Shown here: positions 10,585-22,935 of the stretch, piece after piece
How the letters are laid out: each line of letters opens with the position of its first letter
Position numbering within the stretch: position 1 is the first letter of the stretch
NCBI RefSeq assembly: GCF_001625215.2
Contig: NC_030381.2
Span: forward strand, 49,251,214-49,315,213
Direction: 5' to 3'
Length of the DNA: 64,000 nucleotides
Origin: Daucus carota subsp. sativus
Taxonomy: Eukaryota; Streptophyta; Magnoliopsida; Apiales; Apiaceae
Position numbers and translations under genes: made by a program
The notes under the pieces: model-generated
The model's input: the letters and a program-made list of their open reading frames with translations, nothing else
What the model was told of the DNA's origin: nothing
Database searches by the model: none

Positions 10585-13500
10585 ATGGGGAAAGGGATGA
10601 AGAATGGAGTTGGTGGGCAGCAGCAGAATGAGGTGATGAAAGAGAGAGCAAAGAATAGGGTGGATGATCTTCAGGGGATTTTTTGTGATCTGCAATCAGC
10701 TAGGAAAGAGAGCCGGACTAATGATGTGGCTTTGTTGGAAGAACAAGTTAATCAGATGCTTAGGGAGTGGCAATCTGAGCTTAATCAGCCTTCTCCTGCT
10801 TCTTCTTTCCAGGTAATTATCGGGTTTGTGTGTTTTTGTTGGATATTATGCTTTGTGATTGCGGAAAAAGTTGTTTTTAGTGTTTGATCTGTATGGGGTA
10901 TACTGCGATAGTCTAATGTTATGTATGATCAGACCTGTTACTGTTAGGAGAATAAAGACTTGATGGAAATGGAATCAAAATGTGTAGCCTAATTATCTAA
11001 AACATATGCATTTGTGTCGAGATTTTTGGTTTCTGTAGATGTCAGTGTAATTTGTAAATGTCAATACTTTGTTTTCAAGAAAGTAGTTGATTAACACCAA
11101 TTTTAAGTACGGTTTAAGGAAAAGAAGCTGGGATAGTGCGAATATGTGGAGTATTCAATATTGCTAATAAGGGGATGCGTTGAGAAACCAAGTATCCTGG
11201 TTTCCTAGGACTGCGATTTTAGACAATATCTGTCCCTTTTTTGTGGTAACTTTGTGCTGATGTTTGTATAGGAAGATGTGAGATTATAATTGACTGCTTA
11301 AATTGTGGGTGAATTTGTGCTTGAAATTGTAGGTGATGATGATATTGATGTAAATATTTGTGGTTTTGTTAAGAATGTGTTGATTATTGTAGATAACAGT
11401 GTGAATGTTGTTTGTGTAGGGTGGTGTGAGTTTAGGGTCTTTTTCTACGGAAATTGGTAGGCTCTTGCAGCTTTGTGAGGAGGAAGATGATGCCACTAGT
11501 GGATTACCAGCACCAAAGCCGGAACCAGATATGCAAAAAGTTTATAGCAATGTTGTACTCCAGCAGGTAAGAACTAAGAAGTGATTTCCAGAGTTATGTC
11601 CAATTGTGTGGAGTTTCCCATTGGTATTTATATATTGGTTATTATTTTTACTGTTAGCATTTGCTTATTAATAGTATCTACTTATGGGTGGCACTTTGTT
11701 ATGCACATGTTCATGTGACCAATGAATTTAGCTATGACCAATACTACCTTTGGAAGACTTGGTAGTCGTTATTTACTAATGTTTAAGTATCACACCAGAC
11801 TCCTCTGCCTTTCCCCTCTTGTGCTATCAAATCTTTACATCAACATATATCTGTTGTAACTTGTAAGTCATGCTATTTCTTTAAATCTGTATAAAAACAT
11901 GTTTCAGTTTTGGGTTGAGCTTGCATAGGCTACTAGTATTAGCATTCAACACTAGTCTTGTCCATATAAGGTCTTCGGTTTGGAACTTTGAAACCACCAT
12001 GATGACTGATAGTCAGCTAAATGTCACATGGTGGGACCTGGAGGCTCTTCTCTGTGAGTACTTACAGGAAAATGCTCTTGTAGAACATCGTGCACTATAT
12101 AAAAGTATATAACTATGTGTCTATATTGGACAGTTCTTAGTAATGGATAAATTTAGGACCATCTTGCACTATATACTATATAGGAATATCTAAAATTCCC
12201 TGCCACTAGCAGTAAACTTTTTCTCTTATATTTCCTTATGCTTCCCTTTATTTCAAAGAAATATAACGACAAGTAATGATTTATTTTTTTTGGTTGTGAA
12301 ATTTTGATGTTCGATGGGGCCAAAATTTACCTTGAACATCCAAGAAGTTAAATGCATAGATTCTCATTGGCAGGTAGTGAACTTAGAAAGATAACGAAAT
12401 ATTCTATGTTTTGTTCTCTTAATCATAATGGTTTCCACCATTGTCTTCTTACAAAATATTATGTCATTAGTGGTTGTTGTATCCCCTTTAGTCGGTGTCT
12501 CTAAAGTTTAACTTTAATCTGTGTGTCTTCCTTTCACTAGCCAAGGCCTGGTTCTGTCTCAATCCTCATGTAATCTGGTTGCTCCTTTTATTTGCTTTAA
12601 AATTTAATACCGTATATCCTAGTATATACACATCATAATATGAATTATAAAGGTTCTACAAGCTTCTTGAGTTCTTGGTCATAAAAGTATGTTTTTAGAT
12701 GGCCATTTGGTCCTTAATTTTTGCTTTATAACTTCTGTCTATGTTGTGGTCTGTACTTGTTTTCTATTTCTATCATTTTTAGCAAGTATTATGCTCTTCC
12801 TGATATTAAACACGCATAATATATTCCAGGATTGTCGTGCCACTCAAGTGCCGCAACAGCATGGCTATGGATTAGTAGATCAATGCAAAGACTCCCCATC
12901 AGGAGCTACAAAAATGCGAGTTAATAACATGGATGTTCCAATTCAGTTTGACTACAATTTGTTTGATTTGCACAAAGGGTTGGAGCAGACTTTCTATACT
13001 GGATTTGATAATGTGGGTTTCCACGGACAGGATGCATTACCTCAGATAGCCAGCTTTCTTCCAAGTATCTGCCCTCCACCTTCTGCTTTCCTAGGACCAA
13101 AATGTGCACTTTGGGATTGTACTAGGCCTGAACAAGGATGGAATCAAGACTACTGTAGCAGCTTTCATGGCGCTCTTGCACCGATTGAAGGCCGTCCTGG
13201 CATGACTCCGGTCCTACGTCCTGGGGGCATTGGTTTGAAGGATAACTTACTTTTTTCAGCTCTTAAAGCTAAGACAGAGGGAAAAGATGTTGGTGTTCCT
13301 AATTGTGAGGGGGCTGCAACTACAAAAGCCCCGTGGAACGCACCTGGTATGCTTGAAAGCTAAAGTCGATAACCTATTATGTCTTAGTCTTTATTATAAT
13401 TAATAAATCATCGATTCTCTATGCTGTTGCAGAGCTCTTCGATCTTTCAGTTCTTGAAGGAGAAACCATTAGAGAGTGGCTGTTCTTTGATAAACCTCGA

Positions 13501-13968
13501 AGAGCATTTGAGAGCGGAAATAGGAAGCAAAGGTCTCTTCCAGATTACGAGGGACGGGGTTGGCACGAGTCAAGGAAGCAAGTGATGAATGAGTTTGGAG
13601 GGTTGAAGAGATCATACTATATGGATCCTCAACCAATGAAAAATCTCGAATGGCATTTGTATGAATACGAGATTAGCAAGTGCGATGCTTTTGCCCTGTA
13701 TAGGTTGGAACTTAAGCTTGTAGATGGTAAGAAAAGTCCAAAAGGAAAGGTTGGCAAAGATTCTGTTGCGCATCTGCAAAAGCAAATGAGAAAGCTTTCA
13801 GCTGTTCCACCTAGTAAGCCCTCTATTGACGGAAAATTCAAACCTAATCTGAAAGATGGTTCTTCGTATGTTTATTCGGCTTCAAACCAGAGCGATGTGT
13901 TTGATTATGGAGCTGGCGAGCCTTACGACTATCTTATTGAGGACCTATCTGGTTACTACCCGACTTAG
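10585..13968 (+). CDS. VOZ1: VOZ-B: vascular plant one-zinc-finger transcription factor, intact copy
   Basis: Nuclear transcription factor of the plant-specific VOZ family. Coding exons are 10585-10812, 11420-11566, 12830-13346 and 13433-13968: 475 residues, close to the 486 of Arabidopsis VOZ1, with the usual four-exon layout. N-terminal region: [32 protein letters not shown]. Second exon: the acidic [19 protein letters not shown] segment. Third exon: the zinc region with C217, C222, C234 and H238 inside [15 protein letters not shown]...DYCSSFH. Fourth exon: the NAC-like part [18 protein letters not shown] and [20 protein letters not shown], then an acidic, tyrosine-rich tail ending SGYYPT. 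The start is the first ATG after a 5' UTR splice acceptor (10562-10563). It is divergent from VOZ-A and keeps the tail VOZ-A has lost. VOZ1 versus VOZ2 is unresolved. Confidence 0.93.
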
Positions 13969-14880
13969 CTCAATTCCGACGTCCATTGATACAATCCACA
14001 ATGTCATGTCCTTGGTCCCTTATTCTTGGATGAATTTAAACTGTAGTATAAAGATAAGATACATTGTTGATAGGTCACTGTCAAACAATGCACAATGAGT
14101 CGGTGACATGCTTCAAATGTTTGTAGTTCGATCATCGTGTCAAGTCACTTCTATATATTTTGAAACATCTTTGCATACAACTTTCCCAAGTCCTAACTGT
14201 CTAATTGAGAGGGCGTTCCCCCTTTGTGGGTTTTTGGGAAAATTGGGGGAAGTGCAAAACCGAATTTTTTTTTCTTTCAATTATATCATACATATAAATT
14301 TCAGTCAAAATATAGTTTACTTGAGTGGTCAAAAATTAAAATGGACATTTAACTTGATTGCTTAAAAGTCAAAATGAACATGTAAAAAAGGATGAAGGGA
14401 GCATATATTAGGGTAAATTCTATGCGGTATGTTATAAAACGGAAAATATAATTTTATAAATTATTTTAAATTTTTTATTTAATAATAATAATAATAAACT
14501 GTGGAATTATATTTTATACAAGACTTTAAATGCGTAAAAATGAGAGGTCGATGTATATCGTAAAAATAGTGGGTTTATTAGTAAGATATTATTTTAATAT
14601 ATTAATTGATACTAGTACACTGCAATCTTAAGATTTAAGTGAGAGATTTAAATAATTTTTATTTTTAAATTTAAAAATATAATGATTTACCTTTAATGTA
14701 ATAATTTATACTACCATCTAATGTACCTTTGTTTATTAATCTATATTTTATTTGTGTATTTATATAATAAAAGTTCGTATCGTCATTATATTTATATCTG
14801 TGTTTTTATCTCAAATTCAAATATCCCGCTGCAAATTGAAAAGTGAAAACTCATTTCAAAGTTTCCATTTCCCAGAAGCC
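13969..14880. other. VOZ-B 3' UTR and AT-rich spacer before histone H3
   Basis: The first 150 bases resemble the 3' side of VOZ-A and are probably 3' UTR. The rest (about 14380-14830) is AT-rich with a short ATA/ATT run and no gene signal. Confidence 0.6.
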
Positions 14881-14887
14881 AGCTCAT

Positions 14888-15595
<708 letters not shown>

Positions 15596-15597
15596 TT

Positions 15598-15945
15598 TCA
15601 TGACTAAAAAATTGTTTAGAAGAATATCTAGGGTTTGTTATGTAAAGTAATGCTGTTTGGTTAGGGTTTGAGATTTGAAGTTGTAGCTCTGATGAATTTT
15701 AATGAATTATCATATTATCTCATTCAATTTTGTCCCGTATTTTAGATTAAAATTGCTATATAAAATTGTTTAATTTATGATTAATAAATTGTTTAGAATA
15801 TTTTCTGGGTTTGTTATGTAAAGCAATGATGCTTGGTTAGTGTTTGACAAAATTGTGTATTGCTAGGCTCCTGATGCATTTTAAGGAATCATCATATTAT
15901 CTCATTCAATTTGGTTCTTTATTTTAGAGTAAAAATGCTATATTT
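15598..15945 (+). repeat. Tandem duplication of the histone H3 3' UTR
   Basis: Two adjacent units of about 180 bp (near 15598-15775 and 15776-15945) share blocks in the same order: AAATTGTTTAGAA, GGGTTTGTTATGTAAAG, TTGGTTAG, CTCCTGATG-like, ATCATATTATCTCATTCAAT and TATTTTAGA. The units differ at many positions, so the duplication is not recent. It may give the gene two alternative polyadenylation regions. Confidence 0.8.
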
Positions 15946-16193
15946 AGTAAAAACCCAGAATTAGCATAAGTAAGTTGATTGAGCTACATTAGCGCGGAAT
16001 CACAAATTGCTATTGCTTCTATATATGATGTCCGATTTGTAATGTGGATCATGAGTGTGCTCTCTGTGTGTTTGACCCTTTTGGGGTGACACACAGTTGG
16101 CTCATGAATTTTGTGCTACAATTTGGTTTTGTTTATCGTTTGTATACCCAAGCGCTGCACAGATACCTTGCAGACAGAATTTGTGAGGTTACG

Positions 16194-17312
16194 ATGGCTG
16201 GTACTGTGTTCCTGAGAACCAATCGGTTCGAGGTGAAACTTGAAGCGATTACCTTTAAAACGAAAGAATTTGATCAATTGTGCACCATGGATTTTCTGTT
16301 TCCGAGAGGGAAAGTCTGGCAACACACTCCGGTTGTTGGTTTGGATGTCATACGACACCCTCGTGACCCGAACATTGTGTTGCTGTTGTTGTGCTTTGGA
16401 GTTGGCTGTGTGATCCTACGTTTTCGGGCTGGGGATTGTTTGTCTGAACCAATTCTTAAATTTCTCACGGATAAGAGGATTACTTTTGTTGGTTTTGGGA
16501 TTCCTGAGAAGAATCATCTGCTTCCATTTGATGAGCTGGGATTGGATGCGTGGAAGACTGATGTTGGTTACATGGCTGCTAAGCTTCGGAATAATGCCAA
16601 GTATGCGAAATGTGATCTTGCTGAGCTTGCAAGAAAGGTTCTGGGGATCAAGGAAATGATGGCTCTCACTGATGCTTCCTCTTTTGAGAGACATGAGAGA
16701 ATTAAATCTGCAATGTGTCAACTCTTCTTGTCAAGTGCGATTGCCATGACACTTCTAGGCGCTGATAGCAAGAATATATTAAGAGGGAGCCCTAAGAAAT
16801 TTTCATGTTTGAAGAGATTCAACACAATGAAATTGGTGAATGAAGCATGGTCTAAATTAGTGAAAGGCAAAAAAGATATTGGAAGCAAGTTCTCCGAAGT
16901 TGTGCATAGTTATTATGGTGTTCGTACTGATGCCTATCCTGACAATGTTGCACATGATTGTTTCGTATCCAAAGTCTGGAAAGGTTATGGAAGAGGCAAT
17001 TTCTTTCAAACCAAAATTCCTGAAGATGAATCAGGTGAGGATTCTGTGCGCGTGAGAGAGGGGGGTCGCTTAGGTGATGATTATGCTAGAGAAAATGAAG
17101 GCGTTTCAGGCGATGGAACTCCTGGCAAGGAGAATTCATCTCCCTCAACAAAGCCATTGAAAGGTATCTTGAAATGTCCACATAAAAACAAGAATCATTG
17201 CAGATATTCTATCCCGAGTTCTCCTACGTCTTTATCGCCATCCCCAACTCTGAAAAGAGCCAACTCCAAAGGCCACAATGTAACATTCAAATGTGACATG
17301 GGTTCTCCATAA
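16194..17312 (+). CDS. 3'-5' exonuclease-like (RNase H fold) protein with degenerate active site
   Basis: Intronless, 372 residues from ATG 16194. An in-frame ATG at 16044 would add 50 residues without family features. Residues 40-160 resemble the DEDDy/WRN-type exonuclease fold: PVVGLDV (Asp51, exo I), FVGFGIP (exo II region, about 98-104) and DLAELARKVLGI (exo III region, 141-152). In active members exo I reads D-x-E; here the second acidic residue is Ile53, and the exo II Asp is replaced by Lys106/Asn107. It is therefore probably not a working nuclease. The C-terminal third (about 270-372) is low-complexity and Ser/Pro-rich, with a KEN box (GKENSS), a GILK motif (324-327) and HNVTF (361-365). 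Plants have many intronless paralogues of this type; their function is poorly known. Confidence 0.75.
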   Translation: MAGTVFLRTNRFEVKLEAITFKTKEFDQLCTMDFLFPRGKVWQHTPVVGLDVIRHPRDPNIVLLLLCFGVGCVILRFRAGDCLSEPILKFLTDKRITFVGFGIPEKNHLLPFDELGLDAWKTDVGYMAAKLRNNAKYAKCDLAELARKVLGIKEMMALTDASSFERHERIKSAMCQLFLSSAIAMTLLGADSKNILRGSPKKFSCLKRFNTMKLVNEAWSKLVKGKKDIGSKFSEVVHSYYGVRTDAYPDNVAHDCFVSKVWKGYGRGNFFQTKIPEDESGEDSVRVREGGRLGDDYARENEGVSGDGTPGKENSSPSTKPLKGILKCPHKNKNHCRYSIPSSPTSLSPSPTLKRANSKGHNVTFKCDMGSP

Positions 17313-17779
17313 ATCAGCAACATTTTGCTATCTGTTTGTGAATCCTCCTATGACAGGAAGGGATGAACACCATGTTGTACTACAAGAATAGTAGTAGAAT
17401 GTTACAATTAATGCCATGCTACATTTTGGCACTGCTTTCTGATTATACTTATGCATGCTTTACTAACTTACCTATGAAAGGTCGAAATTCAAGCCAATAA
17501 CGAATTACTAGTAGCTAACTAGTCTCTGTCAAAACTCGAAACTATACATATATACTGAAAGCAGTGCTCACCAGAGGGGCTCCAGCATCTAGACTTCACG
17601 CACATCATGGATAAGGTACTTGAAACCTTAACAATTTGTATTAGACTATTAGCTGAGCTTTTCAATTGTGCCTTACTCTGGTTTTTCAATGTATCTATGA
17701 AGTAACAGTTTAATGTTACAAATGCACAATTTTATCGCCTCTTTGCATGTGCCAAAGAGGAAGGTGCTAAGGCGCTTTT

Positions 17780-18300
17780 ACAATCGACCTGCTCTTCACA
17801 GGAGAAGGGATTTTAACTATGCTAGTTGCCTTGTCAACGTATGTATCTACGGAAACTTTGTGAGTACATGTAAAACAAATCATAGAGCAGAGTTTGGAGA
17901 ACTTATCAGATGTGAGCTTCCAAAGAAAGGTCTTGATCTTGTGTTTTTCTGCAGTCATCATGTCTGGTTACTGTCTGTTTTTCCTATATCCCTTAATGTT
18001 TCTCACACTGCATTTCTTATATTCAAAAATATTGACCAGAAGACTTGGATTAAAAGCTCTAATAAGCAGGCAAACTCCACCCTCGTCCATTCCTCCATTT
18101 AAAATAAATATACTGTAATCGAAGTACTTATATTCTTCAGGTTGTTACCAAAAGCACATGCACCGTTCTTAACGTGATCACAACATAGTGATCACGAACT
18201 TATTCAACTGCAGCTTTCCTAGCATTGATTTGTTTAAATCTCAGCTCTGTTCTATGAGCCGTTGTTGGAAGCAACTACAGCTGGAAATCAATTGATTTTG
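17780..18300 (+). pseudogene. DUF599 pseudogene, relic duplicate of the gene at 21153-22061
   Basis: It aligns base by base with the intact DUF599 copy. Exon-1 homology runs about 17910-18100 (encoding LDLVFF..., HTAFLIFKN, QKTWIKS), with upstream homology from about 17820 (GCTAGTTGCCTTGTCAACGT). Exon-2 homology starts after TTCTTCAG near 18140 and includes TTTGTTTAAATCTCAGCTCTGTT (around 18224). A one-base insertion breaks the start codon (GATGTGAGC for GCATGAGT), about 9-11 bases are missing after codon 11, and exon 2 has indels and ends by about 18300. It cannot encode the protein. Confidence 0.8.
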
Positions 18301-19133
18301 TTTTAATGATTTAGAAGCCAGGATAATTTCAGTATCACTTTAATAGAAGGGTTATCATGAAAAGAATCCAGAAAAGCTAAAGGGATCTGTTCCCATCTTG
18401 GCATAATCTTACTGGCATCTGATTTAGCATACGTATGCATTTGTAATTCATCAACGTTTTTAATCATTATAGAACACATGGAATGCTTTAGTCTCTTTAG
18501 AAATGGGAGCCAGGGAAATTGGTTGCATCAAAGACCTCAGCTGAATGTTTGCAGAAGATTAATTAATCTGAACTAGGCTCCTTTTCCCTGTTTTCTACAA
18601 GAGTGGAGTCTCTTACTCGCTCCATCATTTTCCCATCTTGTAAAAAAAAAAATGGTCAGCATTTTATGTTGTGGATGATAAATGTGCCACCATATTTGTT
18701 GTTTGCTTTCCCATCAGCCTGTCTCAATCTCAAGTGCTTTTTTTACAATGACAACCAGACAGTATGTTGCATTCTCCAACTCAGTGGAGTTAGCCTCGAG
18801 GAAGAACACTGATGAATCTGTGGATAGACTTTTGCTCATTGCCTGTGAGAATTGATCACACGCTTGTTAGATCAGAGTGATCCAATAAAATTTTGTACAA
18901 AAAGAACTTCTCATAATTAAGCATATCAAGTTCAACGATTTGACTAATACGCGTTCTTGAGAAATTTAGGGTCAATTATAATCTTTCCTGTCAAATTGTC
19001 ATATAATCGAAGAGTACAGAACTTTCCCCAGAGGAGCAGTGCCATGAATTCTCAGGTCCAAGGCCATGAAAGATAAACATGTGACCTTGTAAATGAAATG
19101 AAATTGACTGGAGACCCTTCCGGTCAAGTAACT

Positions 19134-20398
19134 CAGAGCAGGTCCAATGGGGAGGATACTTGTTAGTTGGAGGAGAGAGGAGGGTATCCTCCTCATTTTT
19201 AAGCGTTGCAGTGGAATGAGAAAGTTGGTCACTGGCCACCAACTTGGCCTGGCCAACTCTTGCCAAGTTTATAACTTTGTCTGCTATTGATTAAGTTTTT
19301 ATCCAAGAGGGCTTACTTTCAAGCTGAAAAACATTACAAACCTGCAAAGTAAAACATTGAACTTGTTCATTGTGTTATACAATCTGTGCAAAAACCAAAC
19401 AGTGTTCGTGTGTGCAAAACGTAGGAGACAGAATTAAAGCGAAGGATATATGTAAAAGAATCCAAGTCTAGTGCGCGACTGTCTCCTTAAAGCGTATTTC
19501 GCCCTCACCGTGTGTGATGAACGATCGCCTCCCAGGATAAAACGGATTGAACGATGCAGTAAGCACCTTCGACGAACAAGAACAAGACTGAAACTATCAC
19601 CGACGCGGCTAGGGTTTTGGGTGCGAGAGGCTGTGTGTTTTCCGTATCTAAAACCCGTTTTCCGTATATCTAAAACCCTAAGCTATAATGAATATATATA
19701 GACGATGCAAGGCTTGCGCGCTACGCTTCACAATTAATTAAAACGCGTTTAATTAATTTACGCGGTTATAAACTAAATCCGACAAATCGAATTAATTTAA
19801 AACCAAACAATTAATCCGAAATCAAATCGGAATTAATTTCTGTAATTGAGCCCAAGTCCAGTGGAAAATTAAATTCAGCAAAACTAGTCCGTAATTCTTC
19901 GGGCCCAGATTTTGCTGCATTCGTGTCTGCAGGTCGCACACGCGGAAAAGCCCGAGGCTTGCGAAGCCACGAAACTCCCCTCGAAATCCCACAATTTGCA
20001 ACCCCCTGCGCGCACGTAGGTGGTGGAGCATAACATACTAACACAAGTTAAACACTACAAAAGTGTTCTACTATATAAAGCCTTTAAAGGCTCTTTATAG
20101 AATCAATGTGGGACTCATGTATTTCTCTCCAAATTTCCACTACCAAGGAAGCAACTTTGGATCATCATAACTCATCCATTCCTTAGTCGTTTTGAGTGAA
20201 TAAACATGCATTGGAAAGCTCTCTCGGAGGAGAACATAATCCAAGCATAACCCGCCACGAGCACGTAGCCGAGCCTCACTCAAATTGGTGCTCAAAATGA
20301 CAAACTTCCAACACATTGTATCGCAGCAATTTACCCAGGAGGCATGCAAAAATAGGATAATGACAGGTGATTTGGGCAGGGGCATTGGACTTGCTCTC
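19134..20398. mobile_element. Possible TIR element carrying an inner insertion
   Basis: The left end AGAGCAGGTCCAATGG and the right end (inverted GAGAGCAAGTCCAATG) are imperfect terminal inverted repeats, like the MITE at 9829-10202. No target duplication is visible. The length is explained if the LTR-like block inside is a later insertion. Confidence 0.35.
19480..20313 (-). mobile_element. LTR-like block (possible solo LTR), minus strand
   Basis: On the minus strand it would begin TGTTGGAAGTTTGTCA and end GGAGACA, giving TG...CA boundaries. It contains TGAGTCCCACATTGATTCTA followed by a TATA-like TTTATATAG (plus about 20070-20078), an arrangement common in plant retrotransposon LTR promoters. 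The GC content is higher than the surroundings and there is no coding capacity. No 5-bp target duplication, primer-binding site or polypurine tract was found, so the limits are tentative. Confidence 0.4.
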
Positions 20399-21152
20399 AC
20401 GATGCAGGACTATGCTTGCCCTGTGTTTGATTAAAAATCCTATATGCAATCATGAACTTCATATATCGTCTTGTGATCTTGTCCTGATGCTATGTTTCAA
20501 AGGGTTATACACTGTTTCTGAGATAATCTCAGAAAGGAATTGTAGATAATTACTTTTTATTTGTTCTTGAAGAATTATTTAATACTATGTCATTCATCTC
20601 CTAAGAAAATAAGAAATTATTATAACTGAAAAAAAAATGTTTGACATTTCATTATAATCTGAGAAGCCCACCAGTATAACTTCATACTATTTTTGCAGAC
20701 AGCGCTCACCTTTTCCGGTTTCAAACAACCAAAGAGTGAGGAAAATAAAAATAAAATCTGAATTTCATCTGGAGAGATTTGAGATTCGATGTGAAAAAAC
20801 TTATCACGTGTATTATCTGTCTATTATGCAGGGTAAAAATTAAAATTGAGAAAGGTGCTTTGACAACTGAGCATTTTTTTAACAAATTTGACTTAGTAAT
20901 CTTCATTGTTAATCTAAGCTTAACAAGTTCATAATATCAACATGGAGTGAGAATCTTAATCTAGTAGATATGAGAAGGGAATTCAACAATCCTAGTTGTT
21001 TTTCCTACTTATCTACGAAAACGTTGGGGTACATACGAAACAATCAAAAAGTCATGTACTTCCAGCTAGATAAACACCAAATGAATATGTCGAGTTCTTT
21101 ATATGATCCAATAATCAACCAGCTTATACAGCATAGTACAGAGATTGAAGGC

Positions 21153-22061
21153 ATGAGTTTCCAAAAGGAGAGTCTTGATCTCGTGTTTGTCCCGAGTGGC
21201 TTAGCTATCATGTTTGGTTACCATCTGTTTCTGCTCTATAGATGTCTTAAAATTCCCCACACTACAGTCATTGGCTTCGAAAATAATGACAAGAAGGCTT
21301 GGATTGAGAGCATTATGCAGGCAAAACTCTCTTCTCCTCCATTCTTTTCTGGTCCTGGTCTCCAACAACTGTTTTCCGACCATTGGATTAATATCTAGCT
21401 GTCAAGATTATAACATTTTTTTAACATGTTGAGCGTTTTTTAACCGTTAGACGAAGTCATTTTACACATTCAACAGTTAAAAGCATTGAACGTATTAAAA
21501 AATGCTAATATTGTAATAAAAGTAACTGATATTTTGCAGGAGGGTGATAACAAAAATGCTAGCATGGCCCTGAGCGTGATCTCATCAAGTGTATCTGCTG
21601 CAACTTTCTTCTCATCAGTTTGTTTAACTCTCAGCTCTGTTATGGGAGCCGTCTTGACAACCAATTCCAGCATCCTGGAAAGCGATTTCATATACGGTGA
21701 CACAAGGCCAGCAACCTTGTCTGTCAAGTACACATGTCTTCTCGTATGTTTTCTCTTAGCATTTTCGTGTTTCATTCAATCCTCAAGATGTTTTATCCAT
21801 GCCACATTTCTGATAACTATGCCTAATAGCAACATTACTGCGAAACATGTCGAGACAACAGTTATAAGGGCAGGTGATTTTTGGTCATTTGGACTTAGAT
21901 CACTGTATTTTGCTCTTACTCTGTTGCTGTGGTTTTTCGGTCCGATTCCTATGTTTGTATCCTCAGTTGTTATGGTCGTGCTGTTACACTACCTCGACAC
22001 GAACACGACTCCGTTACATCAACATGCAAAGCGACCCGCTAAGCATCCGATGTTAGGATAA
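21153..22061 (+). CDS. DUF599 family integral membrane protein
   Basis: Multi-pass membrane protein of a plant family with no firm biochemical role. Two coding exons: 21153-21320 and 21540-22061, 229 residues, the family's usual size. Exon 1 encodes MSFQKESLDLVFVPSG, MFGYHLFLLY, HTTVIGFEN and KAWIESIMQ, the typical first membrane segment and following loop. Exon 2 continues with GDNKNASMALSV, two or three further membrane segments, RCFIHATFLI and a C-terminal pair of segments around LLLWFFGPIPMFVSSVVMVV. The join needs a GC donor: CAG|GCAAAA at 21321, with the acceptor TTTGCAG at 21539. The start was chosen by fit to the family; in-frame ATGs at 21081 and 21087 would extend it by 22-24 residues. 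A decayed tandem copy lies 3 kb upstream. Confidence 0.82.
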
Positions 22062-22935
22062 CAATTTTGTGCATCAAGCATTTGTTTTTACTAAAATTTG
22101 TTGTCATTTGTTTCAGAACTGGTTTAATTTCAAATATCACTTGATCAGCGAGTAGCTCCAGCAATAAGGCCTTTTCTTTTGTTGGATGCTGATCGGGTAT
22201 ATTATACGAAAAGGCCTATCTTTCGAAATAGTAAAGAATTTGAGGCCCATAAAACAACGTGGGGCTGGCAAACCTTGACTTAGAGTTGGAAGCCCATTGG
22301 TCCTTACTGTATTCATTGTTTTACTTGTATATTTGTATATTAAAAATGGGTATTCTCAGAGCAACTTGTAAAAATTTCGATTTGATTTGAATAAAGTGAT
22401 ATTAAATTCTCGCAAAATTTATCAGTTGCAGTACAAAACTCTTTAGATGATAAAGAAATGATAATGTCTTTCTCAAAAAGAAAAAGAAATGATCATGTCT
22501 ATCAAAATAAGGATAGAACTTCTTCTTGTTCCGGAGCTTAAAAAAAAAAAAATTGATTCCAAAACACCTGAATCAATGATATACAAATCCAAAGAACATG
22601 TAAATATATACATATATACTAATATATTAAAATTTCATAAATTAATTTTGATTATGATCTCGTGAAATTGAGTACCATCGAGAAGCTAGTCAAACTAGAT
22701 TACAATGGGGTTGAACTTAGAAAATGGAGTATCTTATAATTTGATTTGAATAATTAATACAATTATATATTAATTTTTTTTGGAACCACAATGATAGAAA
22801 TTAATTAAAACCTATGGACTGAAATATGTCTGAAAGTAAAGATGCGTATAAATGCACCATAGAGCCAGCCAGGAAGGAGACAGTACAGTAAATAAACGAG
22901 ATGATGAGGTCTAGAGTAGCAAGACACAAATAATA

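Larger units (their letters stand above)
18301..21080. other. Spacer between DUF599 copies, repeat-rich
   Basis: No gene is supported. It holds an inverted pair of GAGCA(G/A)GTCCAATG-like ends (19134 and 20398) enclosing an LTR-like block. Sequence near 20690-20720 (AGCGCTCACC) has a weak counterpart near 17567 (AGTGCTCACC), consistent with a shared 5' region of the duplicated DUF599 genes. Confidence 0.5.

Noticed and set aside
16044..16193. 50-residue N-terminal extension of the exonuclease-like gene
   Set aside because: No resemblance to the family; ATG 16194 fits better. It remains possible if cDNA shows it.
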